Source: Paraspadella gotoi
Taxonomy: Eukaryota; Chaetognatha
Direction of reading: 5' to 3'
DNA length: 64,000 bases
NCBI GenBank assembly: GCA_051294375.1
Contig: CM119267.1
Span: 24,439,783-24,503,782, forward strand
Below, piece by piece: positions 32,043-46,519 of this stretch; within the stretch, counting starts at the first letter, position 1, and every line of letters starts with the position of its first letter. The notes under the pieces are model-generated. The model did not search any database. It saw only the letters and a list, made by a program, of their open reading frames with translations, and had not been told where the DNA came from. A program made the translations under genes and the position numbers.

Positions 32043-35000
32043 ACGCAAAAATAACTCCCCCGGTCAGAGAGAGAGAGAGAAAGATAGAGATAGAGAGAAG
32101 GAAAGACAGACAGGCATTAAAGTTAAAACAACATCGACTCCGAATTTGTGAGTCATTAGAAATCTAAAACGAATTTTTATTAGTTGTTTATCGGGCCCCG
32201 AACCTGGAATTAGGCGAAACATGACGAAGAATTCGGAATTTGAATGAAAAGCTGATTTTGTGATTTGTGATAAAGAACTCTCGTACTTCATCCTCTTTTA
32301 TCACTCGATACTTTAGCCCTCTCGTACCATTAAAGGTAATTTTACCGTAATTTAACCTCGCCAATCCTGTCCTAATAAACCTTTACAGAAATCTTACCGA
32401 AAAAATCAAATTATCGCTGGAAGTACATGAAATATGAAGAGACTGATCGTTTCAGAAACAACCCTGACCTACTACAGAATTCTTTCCTTTCAATATACAA
32501 AATCTTACATGAAAAACCTGGCCTACTCGAAAATTCTTACCAGACTCAAGTTCTCTCCCTTCGAGTGCAGCTGCTTCGTCCTGCGCTGCCGCCGGGGCTG
32601 TCGACGCCGCCGCCGCCGGATCGGGTTCCGAAACCTGCTGCTGCGTTTGAGGCGGCAGTTGTTGAAGCGTTGTCTCCGCAGCCTCCGTAATTGTCTCTTT
32701 ATATTTTCAATGTACATATCATCCAAGTATATATCTTATATATATTTATAATTTTATATAGTTTATAGTTTGGTCTGGATCTCGAGACTCTATAGTATTT
32801 AGCAGCAAATCTTTCATGATTGTCGGATCTAGCCATCGAAGGTGCAAACGTTGTTGTAAACCTCGCTGCAAGTTGCAATGGAAACTTGCATTTACAGCAG
32901 AGTAACTTTACAACAAGATGATGATTTTAAGAAATCATATTATTGAATATCATTTTCCCCAATCTCGTTGTAAGCGTTACAAACTGTATAAATGCCCCCC
33001 AAAATGTTCTCAATAGCAAAAAAATTTTGCAAAAGGGGGACGTGCTGCGAGGTACCATTCCAAGAGAAAATTTTAGTTTATTAGGGAATGAAGCTATATG
33101 GAATATCACATTGAAGTTGGATTTTCATGGAGTAAACAAATCAACAATTTAACTTAAACTGATTAAAATTAAGTAAGTAGTGATTCTTTCATTGCTTTCA
33201 TTGACTTGTTACTCCTACACTGCAAAGTTTCAGGTGAGGAAAATAAAAAAAATTTATAAAGAAAAAATCTAAACTAAAAATTTAGATAAACTAATAACTT
33301 AAAACAAATTAAAAAAGTTGGTTATAATTTTTAATTTCTAATTAAATATATTTTTTAAACATGGTTATAAAAAGGAATAACTTAGGTTTTTACTAATTAA
33401 ATGACAAATTTATTGATGAAAGACATTTCAAAAACTCATAAGTCATAACAAAATCATCAGGCTGACAATAAGATTGCAAAAAAAATATATGTTTCTGACA
33501 CGAGGTAACTGATGCTTACAAACAAATTCAGACTTTATCTTCATTTTCAGATGATAATGAATATTCAGATTCAGTCGCAGACACATTAGGAATTGTGCTG
33601 ATTTCAACCTTCTCATTGATTTTATCATTTAAAAATCTTTCCAACAAGAAATTTGGCAAAGGTGTCTCTTCTGCTCCTTTGAAATTCGTGTTTACTAGCA
33701 TAATTTTGGTTTCGTGGTCAGGGCTTTGATCTTGAGATAGGGTCATGGAACAAACAGCATCAGTGCCTGAAACTTCATTACACTGCATAACTACATGAAG
33801 GTCACTTTTTGTATGTTCACAATTATCCTTATATAAATTTTGTTCTACAACTCTAACTTCTCGTGGTAACTTACCCAGGTCCTGTTCTACATTTACCACT
33901 TCTTCTGCAATGGGTTTTAAGGTTTGTTGATCATCAACATTCAGTTTCTCTATGATCTCTGCGTCTGAATCTGTTATATCACTATCCTTCTTTCTGTCAT
34001 CAACATTTGCTCTTATCGTGATAATTGAATTTTCATCCCCAATTATGTCTAATGTTTTTTCTTCTATTTTTTGGTCTGACATGTTCTCACTTTTACATAT
34101 AATATCCTTTTTGTCGTGACAACTATTTTTAGGTGATTTTTCTAGCGTCTCTCCTGGCATTTCGGGAACGATTTCAGTTTGCTGTCCACTCAGGTTTGAA
34201 GGTTTGACTTTCAATGTTAGGTTTTCATCTTTGATTTCAATTTTACAAGGATCATTAACCACTATTTTTTCCTTTTTGGTATCATCACTAAAAGTTTTAT
34301 TTATAACGTTTTCTTTGCCAGTTGGTTCCAAAGATTTTATTTTTACTTCCTCATCCACTGACTTATCTCCAAATTTATCTTCTTTTTCAGAGTTTGATAT
34401 TTCTTTATGAGTATTTTTTTCCAGACTAAAGCTCTCATCCTCTATATTTGGCACAGGACTAATTTCAATTTTATTTTTTATCTCATCAGATATTTTATTT
34501 TGTACCGATTTTTGGTTTAAGTCAGTGTTTGATTTATCATTGATAATATGATTTTTAGCAGGACATTTTAGTGTTAGGTCTCCTTCTGTAGCTAACTTTT
34601 CAGTTTCTTTTACTTCGGTTTCATGTTGAACAAATAATTCTACTGAACCTTCTTTTTCTTTTTTCTTTTCAAGTACAATCACTGGATTTTCAATGCATTT
34701 TTTAATAGAAACAGGTTCAGGGCCATGCATTTCTATATTATTTTTCTCTATTTCTGAGCAGGCGAGTGGGATAAAAACATGATTCGGTTGGGTATCTACG
34801 TTTTCTAAAGCACACAAGGTATTTGTGAGTGGAGAAGGGTTGAGTTTGGGTTTTAAAACTTCCATGTTTTTAGTTTCCATGGGTTGTTCTTGTAACATAG
34901 TGCTATTTTCAAGAGCATTTGAGTTTTGTGGCGAAGTTATTTCCTCTTTTGGAACGGATGTATCGCTAAGTTGTTTGATGTTCACCATTGCTTGAAGGAA

Positions 35001-38000
35001 CACAAAATCTTAATAAACTTTCAAGTAAACTCGAGTTAAAATATAATCATTCTGATCTCTCTCTTTTTTGTTTCGGATTTCATGCAGGAATATTTATTTC
35101 ATCCCTTTAAGGATAAAAATATAAATAAATAAGTATTATTAACAGACAGTAATGCATTGAATAAGGTGTTTGATATGAGAGCAAATTCAGAGCCAATTAG
35201 TAAATCACCTTGTAAATATTACATTGTTTTTGCAGCAGAGAAGATATTTTATTTTTAATTATAATGCTAATATTTTAAAGCAACTCTGTTTAAAAACATG
35301 GATGGTTAAAACCAGTCCTGATAAGATTGTTGGTGGTATTTATAAATCTACTCGGCAATTTTGCTATTAGTTTACTGTTAAAAAATAATAAAAATATTTT
35401 TTAAGATTTATTAAAAATTTTTTTTATAAAATCAGAGAAAAATTAATACATATTTTAATATTATATATATTCCGGTTAAATATCAGAAAATAAAAATAAA
35501 ATTATTTTGATGTAAACTAAGTTTACAGTTAGAAAAAATTTGAGAAAGCAATGAGAGTCGGTATTAATTATATCTGATCTCAGTTGGGCCTCTTCTAAAC
35601 CATAATCGTTTTGAGAAATTCCAGAAAAATCTTCAATGTTACCCATATCTTGCAAAATTTTTATATGTATTTTTGCTAATGGTAAAGGAATTAGTATATT
35701 GACACAAATTTTAAAAACATGCGAAGGGAATGATCCATGCAAGGTAGAAGATATGACTTTAAGAAGCAAGAGAGAGATCAGTTGCTCCCGGGATTTCAAA
35801 TTGTTTTATAATTTTTTATAATTGATATCGCTAATTTTATTTGCATGAATCAAACCTCTATATATTAAGGACTTGACTAACCTGGGGCTTGTTCAGAAGA
35901 TGTGTCCCTGAAAAAATAATAAAAATTAGTTTACAATGTGTGCAGTAAATTTAATTTCATATAAGAGATAAAAGGTGCAAAACAAAGACGACTAATTGAC
36001 AGTTGATAAAAAGCTTAATAACGAAATCACTAAATTTAAACTCATAACAGGTTGAAACATTTTAGTAGCTCCTATATTATATTTTAACTTTACCACTTAT
36101 CATTTGATGCCATGTTTTTAACAGAATACAATTAGCAGAAACGAGCTGAGAACCGCAACTCTCTAGGCAAAAGAGAATTATTGTCATTGTATATCAAAAA
36201 GCAATATTTTTTCAGTCACTGTATATAATTTTTTAAGTTTTGGATTATTTGAGCCAAGCAAAGTTTTGAAAATGAGGTGAATTGTCTTAGAAAAAATTAT
36301 GTTTTGAGACATCCAATTTTCAAATTTCTGTTTATAATGGTTAAATTCAGGCAGCATGTTTTACTTTTATTGAATTTATTTTTTAAACAACACTGCTTTC
36401 ACGGTTAGGCCTGAGACTCGCAACAGCTTTTAGGATTTTCTGCTGCATCTCAAGAGATAAGAAACTTCAGTATTGTAACATTGATTACACGATTAACTAC
36501 TCACGCATAATTCACTTTAATGACGCTCTTCTTGTTTTCTTCCTCCAACTCCTCCCCAGAACCATACATCTGCTCTAAAATTTTAAAAGACTGACTTTGA
36601 GCCACATGATCATCGGACTTAGATAGTCTGTGAGCAACTTTTTTTTCTTTCATATTATCATCTGTCTTTACTCTCATTGTAAGCGAAATCGGAGTTAGAC
36701 ATGCATCTTCTGCAGTTAAAAGCGTTGCTGGAGAAAGTATTTCCGATGGTCTAGTTGATGCAAGTGCATTTTGTTCAATATTTGTAGGAGCTGAGAAATT
36801 TGGCGTCGTCAGTACAGCAACAGGCTGAACTGGCGCTGCCATTGCTACTGGTTTGAGAGTCGGAACTGGTGATACACTCGGTACCTCTTTAACTTCATTG
36901 AGAGGTGTAAAAGGAGAAACTCTAATTTCAGATTTAGAAGCAGATGTAGGAGTTGATCCACTAGGAAGCAAATTAAGATTAAGCATATTAGCATATTTGT
37001 TATGTAAAAATTTGAAGCTTCTGAAAAAAATTTTTTGAGACCAAAGAGGCAAAATATTCAAAGCTTTTAAAACTTAAGTAACAAAATGAGGAAAATAAAT
37101 TTGAAATGTATCATTCAAGCTTGATTCACCTTTTTCAAAAATATCACTCAAGAAATAAAATGTAATTTAATTGTTGAAAGCTTTGATCTCACCTATCAAA
37201 TTTATACGTAGAACACAAAGGAGTGTTCTTGTTAAAATCTACAGTTACACTTAATTCCCGTTTTAATTCAGCTTTGCTAATGCAGCGAGGTTCTACTGTA
37301 GATTTTACCGGATAATGAGTGCTTTTGTTTGAACTTTTTTCTTCACTGAAAAAAAAATTATTGCAGTTGATATTAAATTAGCTGCTATTATTCAGAACAG
37401 AATGTTCAATGTACATAGTAACTTATACTTTACTAAGCACAGTATGATACAATACTCATTTTACTCATTTCATACTTCTTAATCCATAACAACAATGATT
37501 AATGTCTTTCTATGCTATATTTCATCATGTGCATACTGCATATTGATAAAAGTTATTATAAATACATAAAATATACAGGAAATAGAAAGGTGTTCTTCGT
37601 TCATGCACGTGTGGTTGTGCGTTAGCATATCCTGTGCATGCATACCTATCGAGTATCGACACATACCTTTTACGAACTAGTTCTCCAGTAGTGGGGTCTA
37701 TAGAAGTTGGTGGAAGAGTGGACACACCCTCTGAAATGATTGAATGATGGAGATGATACTTTGAGGATCGATCAGAGGATGAATTCTTAACGGTGGGATA
37801 ACTCATGACGGGCAAACAGTTTGTGACACGCGCACAAATCCTTGTTGGCGCTTCACAAAACTCGCCCTTGACGCATGCATTCCGAGACAACTTCACTGCA
37901 CTCAGAGTGGACCGAGAAGTTGGGGCCGCAAGGCAAAACCCTGTCGGGGACCGGCACGGAGATATGGTGGTGGCGGAGGAGAATGTGGAAGTGTTGGATA

Positions 38001-41000
38001 GAGAGGGAGATGCTGGAGAAGGAGGGGACAAAGTGGAAGGAGAAAAACGACCCGAAGATATCGACGTGGAGGAGGGAGACAACGGAAACGACGTTGCTGT
38101 GCCAGTCGGCGCTTTGGCGGCTCTTGGAGTGCTTCCGGGAGTGTGATAACAGTCGGAGTCGCTATCGCTGGCGACGCCCGTCGACGTTGATGACGATGCC
38201 GTTTGCAATCCCACGTAAGATGAGGATGAACGACCAATTATTTGTTGGTCCTTGATGGTTTTTTGCAACGTTCGATTGAGCTTCTCCAGTTCATCGCTGG
38301 TAATTTCTTTGGATGCCATCTGGTTTTTCCACGGCTTGAAATTTTCATTGACGCTGATATTTTTGTCCAGTATCAGGGACTGCGGGATGGGATCGTTTTT
38401 TAAAGGCGCATCCTCAATAAATTTTGAGCCTTTGTCAAATTTAACGTTGGACATCGTGACCGTGTTGGGAACGTCATTCTTGACGACAAACTTGGAAGGC
38501 AAGAGCGGCATGGCGCTTCTGCCTTGCAATGTCAAAGCGGCCGTGGAATCATTGAACGGCGCCCGCTCACGGCCGCCTCCTTCACGATGAAAGAGAACCT
38601 TGCCATTTTTCTGATTGTAGCTGAAATACTGGGAGTTGCCGCTCGGGGCGCTACGATCGCGGGCGTAAGAGGATCCGGCTACCGGGTCGTGTTCACGAAG
38701 TCTAATTCCCAAACTGGGTCCGATGTTAGGATCTTTTTTCAGTTGAAGCAACAACGCGGTTTTAGTAGCAAAACGGGGAACACGGCAAAAGCGGGTTAGG
38801 GACATTGAGGGTACAATCAAAAATATAAACAAAAATTATTTGAGACTTGAACATGCGCAAATTATAATTTTAAAAGTCAATATTGGAAAATAAATTTATT
38901 TTGTTAAACGTAAACTGTGATATCCTAAATTACAAATCGGACCTGGCGATAAATTGATATCCTTTCAGCATTAACAATTTAAAAAAAAAATTCACATATG
39001 ACATTGGGCTCTCTTTTCCGAGAGTGCCCCCTTTTTGTTCGTTTTTCCAAGAATTTAATTTTTATTTTAATATTTTAATATTTTAATATTAAACTTATAA
39101 ACCAATCCCTAACCTTAATCCCTAACCAAATCCCTAACCATAACCTTTAAACTAATTTTTAATTTAAAAAATTGACTTAATTCCGAATTTAAGATAAAAT
39201 AGGGCGTTCTAGGAAAGTAATGAAGAATCTCCAACCCTAACCCTTAACACCAGTCCATTTCCCTAATCCTTAACCGGAATTGATCATTTTATTACTCAGA
39301 AATCAGCATTCTAATAAAAAAAAAAAAAAAATATGCTGACACTGGGCAAGGGCCAATGAAGATTATCATCACTTTTACCTCAGATCGTAATTAAAGTCAC
39401 AAACTATTATCACAATCATTCCCAACAGCAGTCAAATTCTTTTGTTTTGGGGGGAGGGGGTTTAGGGAAACAGGGTGGGAGAGTGCATCAGGGGAGGGGC
39501 TTTTACCTGCAGCTAGCGTCTCTTCTAAAAGAGTAAAACTTCTGGACTGTGTCGTATTTCCTCTAAACTGCGGATTTCTCTTTTCGTCAGAGGGTTTGTG
39601 AAGATGCTCAGTGATCACTCCCCCCTCTTCATCCTCAACCAAACCACCTCTGATCAATGGGGAAAAAAAGGGTCGCAGGTTCGTTGTTGTTTTTTTTTAT
39701 TAATGGAAGTGAACCGGAAACAACGTAAAAAAATAAGCTACGACAGACAAAAAAAAATATAAAAATAGTGCAAAAAGTTGGCTCTCTATTCCAAGAGTGC
39801 CCCATTTCTGATCATTTTTCCCAAAATTCAATTTTAACTTTAATATTTAACCTAAACTTGCCAGATAATTTTTAACCCTAATCCTGAATAATTATTAACC
39901 CTAATCCTGAACCATAACCCTAAACCTTTATCCTTAATTTTTAACCCTCACCCTTAACCTTTAACCATAATCCTTAACCCTAATTCTAAACCTTAACCCT
40001 AAAACTTTATCCATAATTTTTAACCTTATCCTTTAACCCTTTAACCCTTAACATTTAACTATAATCCCTAACCCTAACCGACAATCAAATCACTAATCAC
40101 TAACCTTATATTTAACCTAATCCCTAAACTTAACTTCTTACATAATCTTTAACTTAAAATATCGATCTAATTCCGAATTCAAGATAAAATGGGGCTTTCT
40201 CGGAAAATAAGGCCAAAAAAGGCTTACAAATAGTGCAGAAAACGTTGACTACAGTTGACTCATCTACAGTTACAAACAACGACGGTGCGTGCCGTGCAGT
40301 ATATAAAGAAAAGCGGACAGTGTGTGTGTTCCAATTACCGTGCTATGAAAATTACGTTAGCTTTTTGACGGCGAGAAAGAAAGAGTAATTTATCCGGCGG
40401 GACTGACTTCAGTCCAAGAAATGTATAGTAGACTTTTCAAAAGAAGTTAGAGAGTCGATGTTTTCCGTCGGGCGGAACAGAAGACGATTCCATTTTGTTT
40501 TCTCTCTAAAAAAGTTATTTGCGAGTTTCAGAGTGGGGGGGGCGTCGGGTGGGATCGGGGTAAGTTAACCATGCCCACTTCAGCTTTCGATTTTCATCTG
40601 TAATGAGGATGACCTCAAAANNNNNNNNNNAGAGAGAGAGAGAGAGAGAGAGAGACAGAAATAGAGAGAAAGAGAAACAACGGCAGGACTCCGTTCATCT
40701 TGAATTCGATGTCAAGGGGCGCAAACTATGATGACTTGTATTAAATCACAAGTTGGTTTTAACGTCAACCAAAATCTTTCCGACTTAATATATAAATTTG
40801 TCAAAATCATTACCGACGTCGTTTACGTTACTAAACTTTTTTTTCTTTTTTTTTTTTAATTTTTGACAAATTTTCTTTCTTTTTTATCTTGGATCTTTTG
40901 TTCACCTGAGACGCAATCGATCAGGAACATAAACTTGATGCGCGGGATTCTTGCGGTACGAAGGCAAATTGGTGACGTGAACGCCGATCGGGGGAGACGA

Positions 41001-41771
41001 GTCAATTTTGGTTGGGGAAATGTCCGATCCGAAGTGGGTTCGACAGTAATTCGGGGACGTGGTGTTGGAACTATGGATCTGACTGCGTTGGTGAGGTAAC
41101 GAGGCGTGTGGCAGGTAAGGTGAATTGGCTACTGCGTCAGAGTCTGTGATATGAACTCCCCCGCTTTTTTGTGAAATGAAAGGTTTTGGTAAAAAAACAA
41201 ATTTACTCGGTGAAAGTTTTAAAAAAGGTTTTTAAAATAGTATTAGAATAACTGCATGAAAATAAGCTAGCTATAGTAAATAAGACTGATTATAAATAAT
41301 TCTAGAATATATTGAAGATAAAACTAAATAATAAAAAAATAAAAACTGTGATTTTTTAAAAATATTCTGGTTTAGCTCTAAGTAGCTAATAGCTTTTCAA
41401 GCTGTTGGTAAAATAACAGCCTTGTTTAGATCCTGAGACTCGATTTATTTAAATTAAAAACTAGGAATAATAGTTTTTGGGTGTAAAGTATATCTACAGA
41501 AAAGCTAACAAAAAGTAATTTTTAAACATGCCGATTTTACTTAAAATAATTTTTAAAAAACGTTTTCATGCTTGTTATTTGCTGAAAATACAAGCTACGA
41601 ACTTGCTTTTTTTTAATACATGCAAATTAAAATTTTTTTCAAGGTTCCATGCTGAGTTTCTGACTGACAAACCTGACATTAATCGGAACAACCGACTGGG
41701 GCATAGTTGAATAATCGTTGATGACCCTAAGCAGAAGAGGGAGAGAAAAAGAGTGTAAAGTGAGAGAGAGA

Positions 41772-41861
<90 letters not shown>

Positions 41862-42047
41862 CTAATTGAAGCGGACTTTGTTATCTGCGGTTTGTTAGTA
41901 CCCTAAATTTTCGACGTTAGAGATCGAAGTATCTACACTTTTCTACAGTTCCATGAATCGTCTACAGTTCCATCCACAGTTCCATCGAATATCGGAGTGC
42001 AAAGACAGTGCGATTTTCAGAAAAAAAAACCCAATTTAGTGAGAGAG

Positions 42048-42117
<70 letters not shown>

Positions 42118-45100
42118 AGAGAGAGGAGAGGGAGAGAAAGAGAGAGAGAGAGCGTGTGCGAAAGTAAACGAATTGAAGCGAATCTTAGCGCCGCCTTAGT
42201 GATTTAATATTTTCATTTCGGTGTGAATCAAAACAAAGTCAGAAATATTAACATCCTCAGAACTCGATATAGTATATTGCCGCATATTATTATTAGGTAT
42301 TCTTTTGATAATATTGTGTAAACATATAAATTATATCCAAATGATTAGAGATCCATTCTCTTTGGATGTTTGTTGCGTGTTAAAAATCCAACGTCAAAAA
42401 AGAAAGAGGTGAGTCATGCTTCTTTGTTTATTTATTTTCGATGTCGTCGTTGTTGTTGTTGTTGTGCTTTTTTTTCGCGCCTTATCCTCCCACCTTGACG
42501 TTGCCGACACAGACGACGCAGCTGCCGAGGCCGCCGCCGACACGGCCGCCGATACGGTTGACGCCGCCGAAGCCAAATCCGCCGCAGCCGCCGACGAATC
42601 GACTTCGCCGAGAATAAACTTTGTACTCTTCGGCGTCGTGCCGAGATTCACGCCGGAAATTGGCGACTTCAATATTCCAGCTATCGGCGCCGTGGGCGTA
42701 TTGGGTGCCGAGAGTCCGTCCCGGTCGCTGGACGTCGCCATTGGCGTCGTCTCCATGGAATCCGTCAAAATCTTCTCGGCTTCCGCAGCGTTCGGAGGCG
42801 GCGCGGGATCTACGGCGGCGGCTGCCTTGGATTCTCTCGGCGCGAATGCACGCGTCTCGTAGTAACGGGCGGCGCTCTTGACGGATCCGAGGAGCACGAC
42901 TTTTGGCGCCGGGGATTCCGGCGTGGTCAAAGGAGTTGACGGCGACGGCGGCGTCGTCTGAAGAATTGGCGGGGTCGGCGGCGTCGTTGGCTTCGTTTTT
43001 GGCGCCGATTCGATATTCACGAAACCGGAGCGAAATCTGGCGCCGGATCGATCGATTCTCACGCCGGAAATTCTGTGATTTTTTTTATTTCTTGTGAATT
43101 TGAATATTTTTGATTTGTTTAATATTAATTATTATTTTGGAATTTGATTTAAAAAAGAAAATTACGAAAATTAGTAAAATTTCTAAAAAAATTGAATAAA
43201 AAATTTTCCTTTGTAGTTAGTAATTGTTTTCGTAAATTTATTCAAATGTAAGGTAAATATATTTTCTTTTTTTTCATAACTTACAAAGAAGTGATATTAG
43301 CAGTAACAACTTAAAACTTGCCGATGTCATTGTTAGCATTGTTTAAACTATTCCTTTGTTTAAACTATTCCTTTTGTTTCATTTTTATCCTTTCTAATTC
43401 TATGTTACACCATTTTTTTAGAGCTACAATTACAAACACCCAAGTGTACTTTGTAAATATTGTGAACGTATTAAGAAAACATAAAGATCTAAATGGAATC
43501 ACAGATAAATGACAAGGGACAACATTATTAGTTGGGCACCAGATATACCGAGCTAGTATTATAGCTAAGTTTTGCGATAATTCGATATCAGCATCGAGTG
43601 AAATATTTGTTAAGCGAGATTTTTACTTACGCTCCTTGACTGTAGGGCTTCGGTGCGATATTCGTCGCCTTAAAAGTTTTAAAAAAAGTAAATTTGTTAT
43701 ATTAATTGTAAAATGAATGTGTTTACAACTTTTGATAAATAAATGATTTAAAAAAGATCATGCGTCTTTTGCGCTTTAATTAGCATGCGAATTTAAGTAA
43801 TTCGTTTGAGATATTAATGAATTCGAAGTTTTAAAACTATGTATGCATTCTCGTGGTAGTTGTAATTTTAATAAAGTTCAAGATAAATAGAAACTAGTTA
43901 AATAAACTATTATGCAAATGACTGGATTCGACCAGAACGTTTCGTTTTGTTCTGAAATTAGATTTTCACAAATTCCAAAAAAAATCAATTTCTGCCAATA
44001 ATTTCTTCAAACGGCACCACATACTAATTCTTCAAACGATACCTAATCATAATAGTACCTGTAATAATTCGTAAAATTAATAAATATATATATTTTCTAA
44101 TGGCTAAGTAATTTTTGAAAAATTAAAAAAAATTCAATTAGAATTCGTACGGAGGAAAAAAAAAAACTTTAAATCGACTAAAGCAGAAAAATGTGGATTA
44201 CTAAAACTTTACGACCGAAGAGAAATTAATCGTCTCATTTGTCGTCATTCGAGCGACAATTATGAGGCGATTTTTAAAGGATCAGGATGACCGACCGACC
44301 GAGAGTGCTGGGACAGGGACACCTCGGTCTGGGCCGAGGGATTTTGACACACTCCGAGCTAAGCCGATGGTTAGCGATTGGTCTCGTTATGGCAGTTATA
44401 TCATTGCCTTCCTCTTCTTTCTCTTCCTCCTTCCTCCCTTCTCCTGCTCGGCCTCTCTCCCACCTTCCCTCTACTCCCTCTTCCCTCCCCCCCTTTCCTC
44501 CCTCTCTCCCTCCCCCTACCTACCTTCCCCTTCCTCCATCCTCCTCCTCCCTCCCTCCCTCCGCAACGCTTCTCCCCGATCCCGTGTCTCCTCGCTTTCT
44601 CCCTCGAGAGCGAGGCGTATCTCTCCACCAGCGCCGTCATTCTCTTCCTCTTGGTGGGCGTGGCGGCCGGAAGTTGGAGAAGCGCCTCGATCACGTGACA
44701 CTTTTTCTGAGCGGGGGCGTCGGAGTCGACGTCGAGGGCGGGAGATGGCGGCGTTGTCGTCGTCGTCGTCGTCGTTGTCGTCGGAGATTCGTCAGAGAAA
44801 TCGACGACGACGAAATCGAAAAAAGCTAAGATGAGAGATGAGAATCTCATTGAGAGCCTCATTGAGAGCCTCATTATGAACCTCATTGAGAGGCGATGGA
44901 TCGCGACCCGGAAAATTATTACCAACATAAAAAATTATCCATTCATTCAATAAATTAGCTATCTTGCCTTTGACCTCCGTACCTTTTACGTATAAGATTC
45001 TTATTCATGACTGTAACGTTATTTTATCGAATTAAAACAAATAATATGATACTACTTTATTGATAGGGAAGCAAATTACTCGTGAGTCTTGATAAAAAGC

Positions 45101-46425
45101 TTGCAGCTTATAATCTTCTAAGAGGAAAAGAGGCTATAAATCACAAAAGCTTGTCCTAATTGTAGTAGGCATGCCAGCTTCTTTATTGAATTAATTAATA
45201 AATTTTTAGTGGTTATTCTATTCTTTTCTATTCTATTTAAATATAAAAATAATCGTTATTATTCATGTTTGACATTTATCAATTTTCTAACCACGATCAA
45301 AGACTCGAGCTTCGACGATCGAAAGACGTCGCTTCACCGACGGCGCCACCGACACCGCGCGTTCGTTGACGCAGTCCGTGGCGCAGTTTATTACGCCATC
45401 GTTGGCGCAATCCGTTCCAAAATCAACGTATTCGTTTTTATCGCAATCCGTGGCGCAGTCAGTGACGCAATCGGAGGAGCGAGCGGGACAATGATAGATG
45501 GCGCAGTGTGACATGTGGGGCGTGACGCTATCTGTGGAGTAGCGAGTGGCGCAGTCTGTGGAATAGCGAGTGGCGCAGTCTGTGGTATAGCTAGTGGCGC
45601 AGTCTCGACTCTCGAAATGACAAGAAGTCGCGCGATCCACACTCGCGATTTCGTTTTGGCGGGAAATCGGGGAAAACGCGGAATGCATTTGTTTGTTTAT
45701 CTTTCGTTGCTTGGTAACGCGTATTGTTATATGGTTGATTGGGAAAATATGCTTTTTTGGTTTTTTATAATGGTTAATTTAGTGTTAATGACGTTGCGGA
45801 TTAAGCGTAGACAAGGAAAAATAATGTTTCATATCATTGCGAAGATTATTGGGAATGAAAACGACTTTGGATTTAATTTTTGTCGGGTCAACTCGTGGTG
45901 CAGCGTATCGTAGTGATATTTCCTGAGATTGTCCTAGTTTTTCTTCTTTTTTTTTGTTTCGTAGTGACGCAAAATACAAAGTGACTTTCTTTTTCCTCAT
46001 TCGTTTTTCTTTTCTTTTGTAGCGAAAAGAAAAAAAANNNNNNNNNNNNNNNNNNNNNNNNNAATATACGGAACGAAATGAGAAAGGCAAAAAAAAAAAA
46101 AAGAAAATGATTCGGAAATAAATTGACAAATACGAAGTAAATAAAGATAAAAGGAATAAAATATTCGTTAAAGGTAACCGGGGGCAAGGGGGGGAGGGGA
46201 GAAGAGAACGGGAGAGAGTATGAACGAAATCGTGACGAGAATCCAAGTTTTTTTAACGCGAGTCTCAAAACCTTGAAGAAATTCGATATGAAATCAAAAG
46301 GAAATCCGTTACAAAATCTCGTCGCGTATCTTTCACGAAATTCGTTTGCAAAATCATTTGATTTTTAGGCGAAAAATAAAAAAAAAAATTTTTGACGACG
46401 ATGAGGAAAATCCCACTGTTGGCCT

Positions 46426-46519
<94 letters not shown>

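Noticed and set aside
40290-40400. TATATAAAG followed by a GTGTGTG stretch as a possible promoter
   Set aside because: The only downstream ATG opens a seven-codon frame, and the site lies inside a Zasp intron; no gene to drive.
44262-44834. + strand Ser/Pro-rich frames near 44.5 kb
   Set aside because: Polypyrimidine translation in two overlapping frames; the - strand reading is more coding-like and is listed only as a weak candidate.
45287-45688. A 133-residue - strand frame with TDCATRYSTD repeats
   Set aside because: It is the translation of the 24-base minisatellite and does not fit the phase of the neighbouring Zasp exons.
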